Shown in pieces: positions 37,571 through 49,486 of a stretch of 64,000 bases of DNA. The stretch covers positions 62,001-126,000 of the forward strand of contig NC_026658.2 of NCBI RefSeq assembly GCF_000004075.3, written 5' to 3'. The DNA comes from Cucumis sativus (Eukaryota; Streptophyta; Magnoliopsida; Cucurbitales; Cucurbitaceae). Position 1 is the first letter of the stretch. Every line of letters starts with the position of its first letter. Position numbers and translations under genes: made by a program. Under the pieces are notes generated by a model, which was not told the origin of the DNA, searched no databases, and saw only the letters and a list, made by a program, of their open reading frames with translations.

Positions 37571-37765
37571 ATGGCCAATCAGCTCGGCAATTTAGTGGAA
37601 TCCATTAAATCCAAGGTCAAAGCATTGAAGAAATCCAAGAAGCCATATATCAAGATGGACAAAAGCTCCAGCGTTAAAGTTGAGATCCGTAGCCGAAAAG
37701 CTCGTTTCTTGATCGATAAAACCATGAAAGTCGCCGATCGTCCTGGCAAACGTACAATTTCTTAG
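37571..37765 (+). CDS. Small conserved-looking basic protein, 64 residues
   Basis: Intronless frame starting MANQLGNLVESIKSKV. The protein is strongly basic: a Lys-rich N-terminal half (SKVKALKKSKKPYIKMDKSS) precedes SVKVEIRSRKARFLIDKTM and ends DRPGKRTIS. There is no signal peptide, membrane segment or zinc motif. I believe short plant proteins with the KPYIKMDKSSSVKVEIRSRKAR pattern exist but cannot name a function. Support for a real gene: a well-spaced TATA box, a pyrimidine-rich leader, an ATG in good context (TTCAATGGCC) and a codon pattern unlike the AT-rich flanks. Confidence 0.65.
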   Translation: MANQLGNLVESIKSKVKALKKSKKPYIKMDKSSSVKVEIRSRKARFLIDKTMKVADRPGKRTIS

Positions 37766-37771
37766 CCCAAA

Positions 37772-37829
37772 CTCTCTCTCTCTCTCTCTCACTCACTCAC
37801 TCACTCAGGTCTTTTCTCTCTCTCTCTCT
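37772..37829. repeat. CT and CACT microsatellites
   Basis: (CT)9-10, then (CACT)4-5, then after a short break (CT)7, just downstream of the stop codon of the 64-residue gene and therefore probably in its 3' UTR. Confidence 0.85.
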
Positions 37830-40800
37830 AATCTCATCTTCGCCTTCTCAAATCAATTGCGTCCAATCTTAGTTTTCCTTTCTTTTTTGTACCTTCCGAT
37901 TCTGTGTGATACTCAGATCAGATCGGTTTAAATATTATTTTGGTCTACTCTTAGCTTTGATTCACTCTGTAATTTCAAACAGTTCATTTTGGTTATTGTA
38001 ATTACTACTCCTTCCAAAATTATAAAAACCAAAATGAATATTCTGAAATAATATAGGAACAAAAAAAGAAAAGTGGTGTTTAAACCATCTAGATATGGAA
38101 CCGTTTCGGAAACTTGTAATTAGTTATTATGAATCACACAGTATGAACTATTACCAATTTGTCTTTGTGTTCTATCTTGGAATCCGCTTACTTTCATTGC
38201 CTGATGGATTGATTTGAAATGAAGTGATGAGATGTGTTTTGGGGAAGGAAATTTGAATGAAATGAAGTGTGAGGAGTTTGTGATTGGTGAAATGAATTGC
38301 AATTAAGGAAGGACGAACGGCATGGACGGCGGGCCGCCCAATTACTACGCCACTCTCCATTCCTTCATAATTCATATTAAAGTATTCTCAAACTCAAACA
38401 CACACATTATTTTATTACGCATTCTTTCATCTCCAAAGTCAATTAATTATTGAGCTCTAAAGTATGTGATTTTGTTCCTCTTTTTTCATATTCAACTTTA
38501 AATTAAATTGAATGATGCTTCTATCATGTGCTTAATCGACATCATACTATTCTAAAATTAATTAATTGTTGTAACATTGTCTTTGAGGTGGACCATCTTG
38601 AATCATGTGGTGGTAAAATCTAGTTCCATCATAGATTTAAACTTCAAACATTTTCACTACTTAATCCGTGTTTATACGTAACATATGATTAAATTATAAA
38701 TTTACAAAATCTATAATGCATTCCTTAGTTAAATTTCTAATGTTTTTTTTAATTTAGATTGTACATAGATTAAGGGAATAGGAATAGTTCTAAAAAAAAT
38801 GAAATTGAATTATTTTTAAAAAGTGTGGAAAAACATATTGTTGACCGGAGGCCTAAAATTTTTAGGGAATGACTAATCGTATAATTTCCCCAAATTTAAT
38901 ATTTGTTTCTGACTTTCTATATATTTCTTATTCTTAACCTTTACTTAAATAGAATAAAATTGAAAATAGAATTTCAATTAATAATTTACAATTTAATCAA
39001 AAACAGCACCCATCCAAATCAAACCTCAAAATCAATGCTTTATTTTAGAACATTACAAAATAAATATCAATATAGAAAAAATAGTTACAATAATAATCAT
39101 TAGATTCGAAATAATCAATTATATAGTAACATTTTTAAAAAAAAATTACAAATATAACAAAATTTGTCAAATTCTACCAATCATAGGAGTCTAGTAATGA
39201 TAGATCGTGTTGCAAATATTAGTCTGACATTGATAGATCATAAGAGTCTATCAACAATAGAAGTTTATTAATAGAATATTTTTCTATATTTGCAACTTTT
39301 TAAAAATATTGTTATATACTTAATTATTATTTCTAGAATGGATATAAATTATAGTTATGCGGAAAAAAAAACTCCCAAATTGCATTTTTCTAAGTTTTTT
39401 TTCTAGAACATTAGAATTAATAAATACTAAAAACATGAATCCTAATTCTTAAATTATGGGATTTATATTATATATAATTAAAGATTTTAAGAATAATTGA
39501 CAAAAAAAAAAGAACAAAAACAAATTATTTCCACTTTATAAAATAATCAAATGTAATGAATTATCTTGAATGGAAGGGTTTTTTTTTTTTTTTTTATCTC
39601 TCTATTTCAAAAAAAAAAACTCTATGTGTGTATATATTAGTGATTTTTTTATATAGAGTGGAAATGATTTATCGTTGTTTTTTCTCTATCTTTTAAAAAA
39701 CTCTATATATATGTTTAAAAACTGAGATAATATTCATACTCGTAGTTAGCTCAATAATAAAATCGTGTTTCATCTCTAATTTTTAAATTTATGGTTGTGT
39801 ATATATGTATGTATGTTTGAATAGAAACTAAGGTGATTTAAAGTCATAAGCAAGAGTCTGAGAATTTTGGTTAGTATGACCTTTCCCACAAAAGGCAATT
39901 GAACATATCATTTAGTTCAGATTGCGACCGTTGAAAGATAAAGTTTGATTGATCATATTTTATTTAATTTTATGGTCCCAACATTATTTTTTATATATTC
40001 CAAACTTATTTATTTGTTCTTTTAGAAAATAAAACAAATACAATTTTATTAGTTTAGCCTTTGACTTCAAGTCTGCGTCCCTATTACATTAGATGAACTT
40101 AAAACAAACCTAAATTTATATTAATTTTTTCAAAATTCCAATGCATTGCAAATTTCAATTTGGTTTCTTAGTTTAAAGTTAACCTTCATTTTCCACTCAA
40201 AATTCACTTTTCTTCTTAATATAAGTATCAAGGACTATTGATTAATTTAAAAGATTTATAATTAAAACTAACTGAGAATTATTGAGGTTAATACTAAGGT
40301 GAGTGTTTAATGGAAAATCAAGGTTAAAAGTGTAAATGCTTTTTAAAATTTAGGGACCAAATGAAAACAAACTAAAATTCGAAAGTTTAAATTATAACCT
40401 TTTGAAATATAAATCGAAATCAAATCCAAAACTTAAAAGATTAAATACGTATAATTTTAAAATATAAGAATAAAAAAATTATGTATCTAATTAATATGGA
40501 ATTGAAGGATTAAGAACTTATTAAAGATCTTTCAAAGTTTGGGAATAAAGGAATCTAAAAGATAAATATAGAAAGTTTTGAGAAATTTTTTTTAGAAAAT
40601 TAAGAGTTGACGAAGATGAGATGGGCCTGACTTGAAGAGTCCACCACAGGATTGGGTCTAAATGAAACCATAACCCATTGGGCCTCTTAGGAATTAAAGA
40701 TGAAAATGAAGTTGTAGTAAAATCCAAACTAAAAGTCAAATCTTTTCCCCAAAAAGAAAACATGTGAAATGAAGAAAGAGAGAAGATGAAGACGAAGACG

Positions 40801-42557
40801 AAGAAATGATGAGAAAGGCATAGAGTGATGATAGGCTTTGTAAAGAGAAATGGGAACATTTGAAATGAAAAGAAACAATAAACTCCCAATAGGTTTACAA
40901 AGGGAATTGAAGAGTTTTGTTTTGGTTGTGGTTGGGAAGGCAGAGCCTGATCTTCCCATACTCTCTTTAATAAATCACTTCCCATTTTATCCAACATTTT
41001 CATGCATTTCTTTTTTCTCTTTCTCTTTCTACATGGAAGAACTGAATGTGAAATAAAATAAATATAAGAAAAAAGACATGTGGGCAGCATTAGAATTTTG
41101 ACATCCTAAATTCCCAAATTGCTTAATTGTTTATTGTTTTTGGCAGTCTTTTTATAGAAGAAATCAGACCATTTTTCTGTCTAATTAAACAAATCAAGAA
41201 CATGAATTCAATATATTTATTTATTTCTGGATGACATGATAGAAAAAAAAAAAGCAAATGATGGCAGACAGTTTTGGGTGAAGCAAAAATTTCTTTTAAT
41301 TAAGGAAATCAATGAAACTGGAAGAAAATAATTGAATATGAGACTCATTCATTAACAAAATGGATGTTCATAAGAAGATCTCAACAACAACACACACTCT
41401 CCCTCTCTCTCTCTCTTCATATATTTTCTTTTTTACCAAAATGCCCATTACCCATTTCGGCCTAAATATAATTGAAATTATAAATTTTGTCACATTTACT
41501 TTTAAGTCAAACAATAATAGTAACGATAACAACGAAAATGTCAAAATTCATAATTCTTTTAGGATGTATATCTTGGAGTAAGCTAGTCATTTTAGTATGC
41601 ACATGGGGTGAATTTGAAGTTGGTTTTGTTTTGTCGTTTGAATACCAAAATTTGATGTATTGAGTTTTGTTGTGGATTTGATCAAATCCCACCTAATCAA
41701 ATCTTAAAACTTTTAGGCAGTTTTTGGTTCTTGTCATTTTGTGGAAAAGGAAAAATAAAAAAGGGAAATAGAGTGAGGACCAATCACTAAAATAATGAAC
41801 ATTGAAAGAAAAAGTAAAAAATGGGTTATTGTATTATTCATTCTCTCATAGAAGTAGAAGTGACTCATAAATCTGCTTTGCTGTTTTCCATTTCCCATTC
41901 ATTTTCAAACTACCTTTTTCTACCCATCATTTTCCATCCATTTTTTGCCATAACAATTTTTGGAAACATCCTTCCTAACCTTCTATCTCTCTCTATATTT
42001 TAAGAGATGTTTGCCTTGTAATTTAATTAAAACAAAGATTAAGCCTTGATTCAATTTTGTTAAATGAATATTTGCCTTGATTTTTTAAAAACATTAGTAG
42101 AAGGTAGAGAGAATAACACACAATACCAAAGGTTAGAATTTATCCAATGGAACCAAATCTTTCCTATGCTGAAAAAAAAAAAAAACTTGAGCAAATAATG
42201 AAACACTGTTGATTGATTAAGAAATTGAATTTCCAAAAGAATAAATTCCATTTCCAACTTTTTTGGTCTGAGGTTGGTTCCCATTGCATTGACAGTTACA
42301 AAAAGAAAAAAGAAACAAAAACCCATCTCTTCAAGATCCATTTCCCACTACATTTGACAAACTTTTCACAATATTTCAGAGCAGCAGCAAAACTACATTG
42401 ATTAGCAGCTTCAGAAGAAAAGTGATGAACAAAATAAAGACACCCATCTCATCTCTTCTCATCATCTCATCCCTATTCCTCGTTTCTCTTCAAACCATCT
42501 GTCAAAGAAGCAAAATCAAACCCAATCAGTTTAAAGATTCTCAGAGAACACTTAGAA
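37830..42557. other. 4.7-kb intergenic, no gene recognised
   Basis: AT-rich throughout, with long A and T runs (for example 39579-39595). The longest frames (40521-41090 on the minus strand, 189 codons; 42398-42586 on the plus strand) are low-complexity or overlap a real exon and were rejected. No RNA gene or repeat family was recognised. Confidence 0.55.
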
Positions 42558-43348
42558 TCAACCATCATGAATTGGGGTTTTTATAAGTGCCAAAAAACAC
42601 AAGCAATAACTTAACTGGTTCTTTTGCAACCTATTTCCTGATAGAGAAGATTGAAGGAACCCAAAATGCTCTGTAAATGCTGATCTTTCCTGTATCAACA
42701 AGCAACAAACAATGTCTATTAATATGCAATGCATTGGAGAGAAAAGAACAGACTAACAGACTCAAGTACCTCAAAATGATTGGTTTGAGATAACCCCAAG
42801 AAGCTTTCCATTGAAGCTTGATTGGTGAAATTATTCTGAAGATTTGAAAGAAGCTAACTTTAATGAGTACCTAATTGGTCAAAACACAATAATAATCATT
42901 GTAGAAGAAAGCTAAAAAGTGGTCTAAAAGAACTTACAGCAGTGAAGTTGAGAGCAGGAGAACTAGCAGTGTCATCTAGGAAAGAAGAAGGTTCCTTCTG
43001 ACATTGATATTCTTTAATTCTCTGCTTCTTCCCCTTTCTCTTCCCCAATGTAGCTGATTTAGATACATCAGAAAAATGGGCATCGTCTTCATGGGAACAA
43101 GCTTCATCTTCAATGAAATGTGGAGGCCCAGAAGATGCATCAGAAACCATAGAAAGATCCTCAACAACCTCCTCCTCCTCTTCGTCTTCTTCTTCAGTAC
43201 CTTTAGGTTTCCAATATCCCTCAGTACAAAAACCACCCTCTTGGGCAACAATGTGATGAGAGGCACCATTTGAAAGAAAAGATTGCTCCAAATACAGAGT
43301 CCAACCAGACTCGCACCCACTGCTACACTCAGAGCCCAACAAATCCAT
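42558..43348 (-). CDS. SOB FIVE-LIKE (SOFL) protein, 3 exons
   Basis: Exons (minus): 43348-42938, 42835-42770, 42689-42558; all junctions are phase 0 and give 202 residues. SOFL proteins are small plant nuclear/cytoplasmic regulators whose overexpression raises cytokinin responses. Both family blocks are present: the N-terminal SGCESGWTLYLEQS block (about 10-23) and the SMVSDASSGPPHF block (about 66-78), separated by an acidic EEEDEEEEEVVEDL run. A basic GKRKGKKQRIKEY nuclear-localisation-like stretch follows, then LDDTASSPALNF and, in exon 2, SFLGLSQTNHFE, a conserved tail block. Exons 1 and 2 are firm. Exon 3 is less certain because its last 20 residues are hydrophobic and family conservation there is weak. 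Confidence 0.86.
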
Positions 43349-43356
43349 ATTCCACC

Positions 43357-43378
43357 AAAAAAAAAAAAAAAAAAAAAA
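43357..43378 (-). repeat. T22 tract in SOFL leader
   Basis: The + strand shows 22 A, so the SOFL transcript would carry U22 ending 8 bases before its start codon (43348). The stretch lies between the TATA box and the ATG and hence in the 5' UTR. Confidence 0.85.
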
Positions 43379-43534
43379 GAAGTTTGCAACAAACAGATCA
43401 GTCAGCCCTGAAATAAGATTTTGAGAAAGGGAAGGAAGGAACGAAAGTGGGTTTTGTCCTGACTTAGAGATTGTGTATGTGAGAGTAGTGAAATGAATGA
43501 ATCAAAATGAAAAGTGGGAGTTGGGTGTGGTGGG

Positions 43535-43540
43535 TTTATA
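43535..43540 (-). promoter_or_regulatory. TATA box of the SOFL gene
   Basis: On the minus strand TATAAACCC lies about 190 bp upstream of the SOFL ATG, preceded by CATTATAG. The spacing would give a leader of roughly 155 bases. Confidence 0.5.
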
Positions 43541-44453
43541 CTATAATGTAAGATGATGAATGTTTGAAGTGTTAACAGAGAGAAAGTAAAAAAAATCACA
43601 TGGAAGACAGCGAGGCATTAAATCAAAAACGTCGTTGTTGTTATTGTTGTTGTTGATGTTGTTCTACAGTACAATCAAGACACTTGGTGTCTGAATTCGT
43701 AGTGTTGGTGAAGTAATGTAATGAAATGAAGTAATGTAATGAAATGAAGTTGGGTTTAGGGTTAAAATTAAAAAGAAAGAAGATATCTGGAAACGTGCAG
43801 TACTGTCCTGAAAATTCCATGGGAGAAAGGGATTCTTTTGGTTTTTGTGTTCAGAATTAGAATGGATTTTGGGTTTTTCGGTTCCATACACAAAATCAAA
43901 TCTCCTTCCCCTCTCACTACTTTACCTAATTAATTTTACTTTTTTTTTTTTTACAACATGAGGATGAGGATCCCATCTTTGGTTTTCATTTTGATTTTGA
44001 GGTTTTTTGTACAATTTTTTCTCAAATATCTTTGCTACATTATTATTGTATCATTTGGGTGATCTCTTTATTTTAGAATTTATACAATTTTACTCGATTT
44101 TTATACATCATTTTAGTCTCGTTGAATTTGTTTAAGCAATGACGACCGTCTCATGCACTATAACATATTTTTCAAATTTATATAGAAAATAAAAACAAGA
44201 TTAAAAGAAAAACAACAACAAATTGAGTAATAACCTCAAAATTTATAGATTAAAATGATACTTTAATATATTTTGTTTTGGCAAGTAACTTACCATTTGT
44301 AACAATGTGAGTGGGACTACTCTATTATCAAAATATACTATGAAGGTTTAAGCATTTGTTAAGTTTATTAGGGAATCAAATTTGTTTTACAACTATAAAG
44401 ATTAAAGGTTGGGATTGAGCATGAGTGAAGTGAGTTATAATAGTTCATTCCTT

Positions 44454-44642
44454 GTTTGGGGCAAAATTTAGTTTTAGTTGAAGATTAATATTTAAAATAA
44501 CCCACACATAGTCATTACTATCCTTCAACTCTAATTTTCATCTCAAACACAGACTATAATACTCCACACTTCAAACAAGACTTATAACAACCACATGCTA
44601 TTATAATCCTTAGGTTATAATAACACACAACGTGCTCCAAAC
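44454..44642. mobile_element. MITE-like element with GTTTGGGGCA ends
   Basis: The left end GTTTGGGGCA (44454-44463) and right end TGCTCCAAAC (44633-44642) are inverted copies with one mismatch, 189 bp overall and without coding capacity. Inner words TTATAATAG and GGTTATAATAA also face each other. The size and structure suggest a miniature inverted-repeat transposable element. A clear target-site duplication was not seen, so the class is open. A related end (ATGTTTGGAG) occurs at about 8831 near EGY3. Confidence 0.4.
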
Positions 44643-46298
44643 GTCCTCTAAGTAGTTGCGTAATATTAATAAAATTTTAACACTCAGACTAAATTGTTAC
44701 AAGTTTAAAAAAATAAAGACCACATTTTGTTACAAACAACATGTTTAAGAAGTGTCTTAAAATATTTTTTACTATATATAGTTTGTAATAATTGATTTCA
44801 ATATTAACCGAGTCTCATTTTGTTATAGATTGTTTATATGCTTAATTTTAGAAATTTAAAACAAAAAAACTAAACGTCAAATTGTTACGGAATTGACATC
44901 TAAATTAAACTATTTTGAATTGAGAAAAAACAAGTATATGGTGACTGTTGTTTAAAGTTTGATGTATTATGGAAGTATGAATACTACTGCTCTACTACTA
45001 GCTCCCAACTCCAACATCATTTAAAGAAAAAGGTTCCTTTAATTATTGTACTCAATTTGTCAGTATATCACTAACTATTTCAAAGATGAATTGCTTCAAA
45101 TTCAAATTAATTACTGTTTGATTTCAATGAACTAAGAGATCAAAAAGTAATCCTTGTCAACTAAAATGTCCAAAATTCATTTAAGGAGGACGGTGCATCA
45201 ACAAACAAGTGGAAATGCATAAACGAAGAAAATGAAGTTCATATAAATATCAACGAATTTGAGTGGAGGAGGATGTCACGACCCTATATGCTTAGCACTC
45301 GTCAATTTCTTAATTAAAATTGTACCAATTACAAATGAAGAAATCTAAAACTTTTTAAGGTTGAAATACAACCTCAAATGCAAAGTGAACAAATAATTAG
45401 AGAATCTAACAATCCTAACATATAGTCTCACAAGAACTATAGTCTTATTCATCTAAAACAAAACCTCCACATATATATATCAAAAGGTTGCCTCACCATT
45501 TTTTAGTGTGTTGTTGATACACATTAAGGAGATAATTAGATTCTGTGGGTAAGAGAAAAACAAATAAAGAAAAGATTGTGTAGGAAGAGAGAGGATGGAG
45601 AATGTAATTAGGGAAGGAAAGAGAGGGATTTGATCGAACAAAAAACGTGATGTCTATATGTTTTGATTTCTTCTATATTTTCAATTAAGATCAATTTTTA
45701 CGTTTTAACCAATATTTTGAATTCTTTGTCAAATTCTATAAATAAAAACAAACTTTTCAAAAATATTGTTTTGAGTTTTCAAAGTTTGGTTAAAACATCA
45801 GTAAAAAAAAATGGTTTAGAAAGCATAAAAAGAATTGTAAATGGAAATAAACTTACATATGTAAACTTAATTTTCAAAATTAAAAAAGAATGTTTATTCT
45901 ATTAAACATTTATCTATTGGTTTTTAAAATTTTATTTTCGACATTTTAATAGTATTTTTAAAATCAAACACCAGCTAGTTTTGAAAAAAAGAAGTATTAA
46001 AAAATATTTTTCAAGAATAATAAAAAAAAACTTGATTTTCTAAAAAAAAGTATGAATAGTTTATGAGTTTTTATCATTTTAGTTTAAAAAATAAAAACCT
46101 ATAAGTAAAAAATAAACACAATTAAATATAAAACTTAAATAGTTATGAAAGGAGATGGATTTTGGAAATGAGGTGTTGTTTGGTTCACATGCACTCACAT
46201 TCTCAAAATCTCAACACTAATCTCTCTTACTTACTTAACCCTTTTCAAGAAATACGCTCACATCTCCCGTTTTGCCTCTAACCACTCACACATGTCTC

Positions 46299-46358
46299 CA
46301 CGTGTCCCTTTTTTCTATTTCTGAATTCCCCAAATATTCACACACATGCTCCCACGTG
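46299..46358. promoter_or_regulatory. Two G-boxes in a pyrimidine-rich block
   Basis: CACGTG at 46299-46304 (in CCACGTGTCC, an ABRE form) and at 46353-46358 (in CCACGTGCAC), 54 bp apart. They sit in a C/T-rich stretch, 46.2-46.4 kb, that stands out from AT-rich flanks. No gene start is recognised nearby. Confidence 0.4.
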
Positions 46359-47369
46359 CACACGATTTTCAACTCCCTCTCTTTTTATTTTTTTTCTTCC
46401 CCAAAATTATATCTCTTTTTATATTTTTTTTTCTTTTCTTAAATTCAAATTAAATAATAATAATAATAATAAACACTTGTGAAACATGGTCCTAATTCCA
46501 ACGTTTTTTTTTCCATCCCATTTTAGAGAAGAACAAGTGTAATTTCTATATTTGTCTATGCTTTACACCTATTCTTTTTGTCATATCTATATATATCTTC
46601 TTTTTTTCAATTTTTTTTTTTGACATACATATGATTCAATTATTATTATTCAATATTGATATTAACGTCATCTTGACCGTTCAAATATTGTATATTTCAA
46701 TTCTTTATAAATAATTGAGATCTATCCATCTATGTATATATCGAAAAGTGTAAGTTTGAAAAAAAAAAAAAAAAAAAGAAGAAAGGATAAAGGGACCAAC
46801 ACATGTGAAAGTACATAGTATAGTTGCTTGATAAATTTGAAGTCTTGTAAACAAGAATAACATGCTTAGTTTAATGTAACCATGTTCTTCAACTTGTAGA
46901 AGCTATTTGGATGATGATAGTGAAGTCATCTTGTCTTCATTCACTGTATATATAAATGCCTCTCAAAACAATTCTCTAAAATAGTCTAAAATTTTATATT
47001 AAATAGATTCATTTATTTATTGTTGGTTGCTAATTACTTAATTTATTAATCGTATTGGTATTATTGTTAATTATATAAGAACTTTTTTTAAAAAAGAGAG
47101 AGAGAGAAAATGTGTTTTTTTAGATTGCGAAGAGAGAACTTAAAATATATTGCATGTGATGGTCAAAAAGTGGGGAACTAGTCTCACCAAACTTATCCAT
47201 ATATAGACCAAATCCTTAGAATAGTAATGTGAAAAACAAAGCCATTTTTAAAGGCTATATGTTTAATTTAGCATTAAAACAATTCTATATAGATGAGGGT
47301 TTAGTCCTTAGATTAAGACCATGTTGCTATTAATAAATAAATAATGAGGAGGGGCTTAAATATAAACTT

Positions 47370-47372
<3 letters not shown>

Positions 47373-47405
<33 letters not shown>
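47373..47405. repeat. (AT)16 microsatellite
   Basis: An uninterrupted AT dinucleotide run of about 33 bp in the gene-free interval, able to extrude as a cruciform. No other feature is associated. Confidence 0.9.
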
Positions 47406-47407
<2 letters not shown>

Positions 47408-48101
47408 TATAGCTAGATTCCATGTGCAATATATATATAATTCTTTTGTTTTTTTTCTCTCTTGGATCCCTCATTATTGTAGAGCCATGAAGAAGCTGAG
47501 GTTGAATTAAAAGCTTTCATCCAAAAATATATACACACACCTTTGATTTAAATCTTGTAGGGTCATATAATTGATCTGATTTTAATTCTTTTGACTCTCA
47601 TATGTCCTTTGATATTAATGTATTCAAAGGGATAAATTTAACTGAAGCTCATTTTCTTTTATTTTTTCTAAATCAATGTCAAGTTATATTGTTTGACTAA
47701 ATAAAACTAAACCAAAATCATTAAATTTCAAAAGTTAAATTAAATAATATATGTGGCTATGTCAAATTATAATAATTGGTACGTAAAAGTTACATTATAT
47801 ATAATTGTTAGAGATATACAACCTAAATTATATTATGAATACAAATAAGTTTAAAATGTGAACATATTATTTAAAAATGAGTGAGTATAGAGTTGGGGTG
47901 AGGAGAAGAAGAAGAGGATATTTTATGAATGGGGAGCTAAGGTGTAAGATAATGGGAGCAGGATAGGGGTTGTGGACGCACTGTCAAAGCAATTAAAATG
48001 GTCCATCAGTAGGGACCACCACCCCAAATTTTCTCATAAAATAATCCTACTCATCTCTTTTTGTCGTTTAGTGGACTCCCTGCTATTAAACGGTACGTTT
48101 T

Positions 48102-48118
48102 GTACGGACTCTCCGTAC
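48102..48118. promoter_or_regulatory. GTACGGA-CTC-TCCGTAC palindrome
   Basis: A perfect inverted repeat of 7-bp arms with a 3-bp loop, preceded at 48093 by another GTAC, giving three GTAC cores within 26 bp. GTAC is the core bound by plant SBP/SPL proteins and is the core of copper-response elements. It lies 121-213 bp from G-boxes at 48239 and 48315. Function is inferred only from motif content. Confidence 0.35.
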
Positions 48119-48838
48119 ACATAACCCTCTCATGCACCGACGCTTCATTTTACCAAATCACCCGCATCCGCTTTTATATGGTTCGGTTTTCTTGACTCGA
48201 CCCGACCCGACTCGACCCTCTCTCTCTTTTTGACCTTACACGTGGGTTGTATGTCCTCCGTGTGAGACTACTTTATTTCTTTTTTTCTTCTTTCGGAAAC
48301 TTCCTTTTTGGTCCCACGTGGACATTTATTTAAGCTTTTCAGTTTTCAAATTTGTTTTAGTTTTTTAAACTTGAACTAGAACATTTAAGCACTAATTAGC
48401 TAATTTCTTGATAAATGGGAAATTTGTTCTTATAACTCTATATCTCTTAAACAAATTTACTAACTTATGACCTATACACTTCACTTACTCATTCAAACAC
48501 TCTCTAAATTTTGTTTTAATTTTGTTTTAAAGTTTAAAAATTACTCTTTTATCTAACATTTTTCGTCCAATATTTATTTTGAGTCATTAACGTTAATGTT
48601 TATTGATTAATTTAAAATATTTTTCAAGTCAAGTTCTAAAGTTAGTTTAAGGATGAAAGTTTGTCAAACTTGATTAATTATATATATTTTTTTAAAATGA
48701 ACGGTAAAATAGAAGTGGTAAACCAAACACAATTTGTTTTTATTTTTTATTTTTAAGAAACGATGTTTGTTTAAAACTACAATTTAAAGTTAAAAGGAGA
48801 ATTATTGAAAATGAAAAACCAGTGATGTTTCATACTCT

Positions 48839-49486
48839 TTTTTTTTGTCCAAAAATTAGTCTTCGAAGTGTTTGTTTTAATCGTGCACCTCTTTAGTTCA
48901 ATGATTGAAGGCTGATAAGTGTGACATCATATCTTTTGCGTACTGTATGACATAGAAAAATAGCCTAAATGTTAGGATTGATGCTCGTTAGTGGTGTGCT
49001 ATGATAGCACACAAAACGTTCGAAAAATGCTCATGCGATAGTCTACAAAGAAACAACTCAATTTAAAAGTGTCAAAAAATCTCGAAAATTCACATTTAAC
49101 TACTAGGTGGTCTTATTTTTAATAATATCTTTTTCCATAAAAATCAACTAGTGATGCTGATCTATACTCGTTTTTTTATTATTTTTTTTTTCAAAAACTT
49201 GTCTTCAATGGGTTTAATTTTTTTGTTTTTATCTTGCACCTCTTTAGCTCAATGATTGTGGGTTGATAAGTGTGATAGTCTATCTTTTGCATATTTTATG
49301 ACATAGAAAACAGCCTAAGGGTTAGGATTGGTGCTTGTTAGTATTGTACTATATTAGCACCCGACACGTTCAAAAAATGGCAATGCTATAGCTTACAAAG
49401 AAACAACCAAATTTTGAACAATATCAAAAAGTCTAAAAATTTTACACTAAACTACTAGGTGGTCATATTTTGAGTAATATTAAAAT
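48839..49486. repeat. Diverged tandem duplication of about 300 bp
   Basis: Copy 1 (about 48839-49131) and copy 2 (about 49176-49486) align along their length. Both carry GCACCTCTTTAG(T/C)TCAATGATTG, a GATAAGTGTGA word, ATGACATAGAAAA, TTAGGATTG(A/G)TGCT(C/T)GTTAG, TACAAAGAAACAAC and ACTACTAGGTGGTC. Each copy begins with a T-rich run. They differ by many substitutions and small indels, so the duplication is old. There is no coding frame and the origin is unknown. Confidence 0.75.

Noticed and set aside
40521-41090. 189-codon minus-strand frame, the longest outside recognised genes
   Set aside because: The protein is Phe/Ser/Leu-rich low complexity from pyrimidine-rich DNA, without domain or splice context; most likely chance or at best a noncoding transcript.
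42398-42586. 62-codon + strand frame with a signal-peptide-like N-terminus (secreted peptide candidate)
   Set aside because: It overlaps exon 3 of the SOFL gene on the opposite strand, lacks any known peptide-hormone motif and has no promoter signal of its own.
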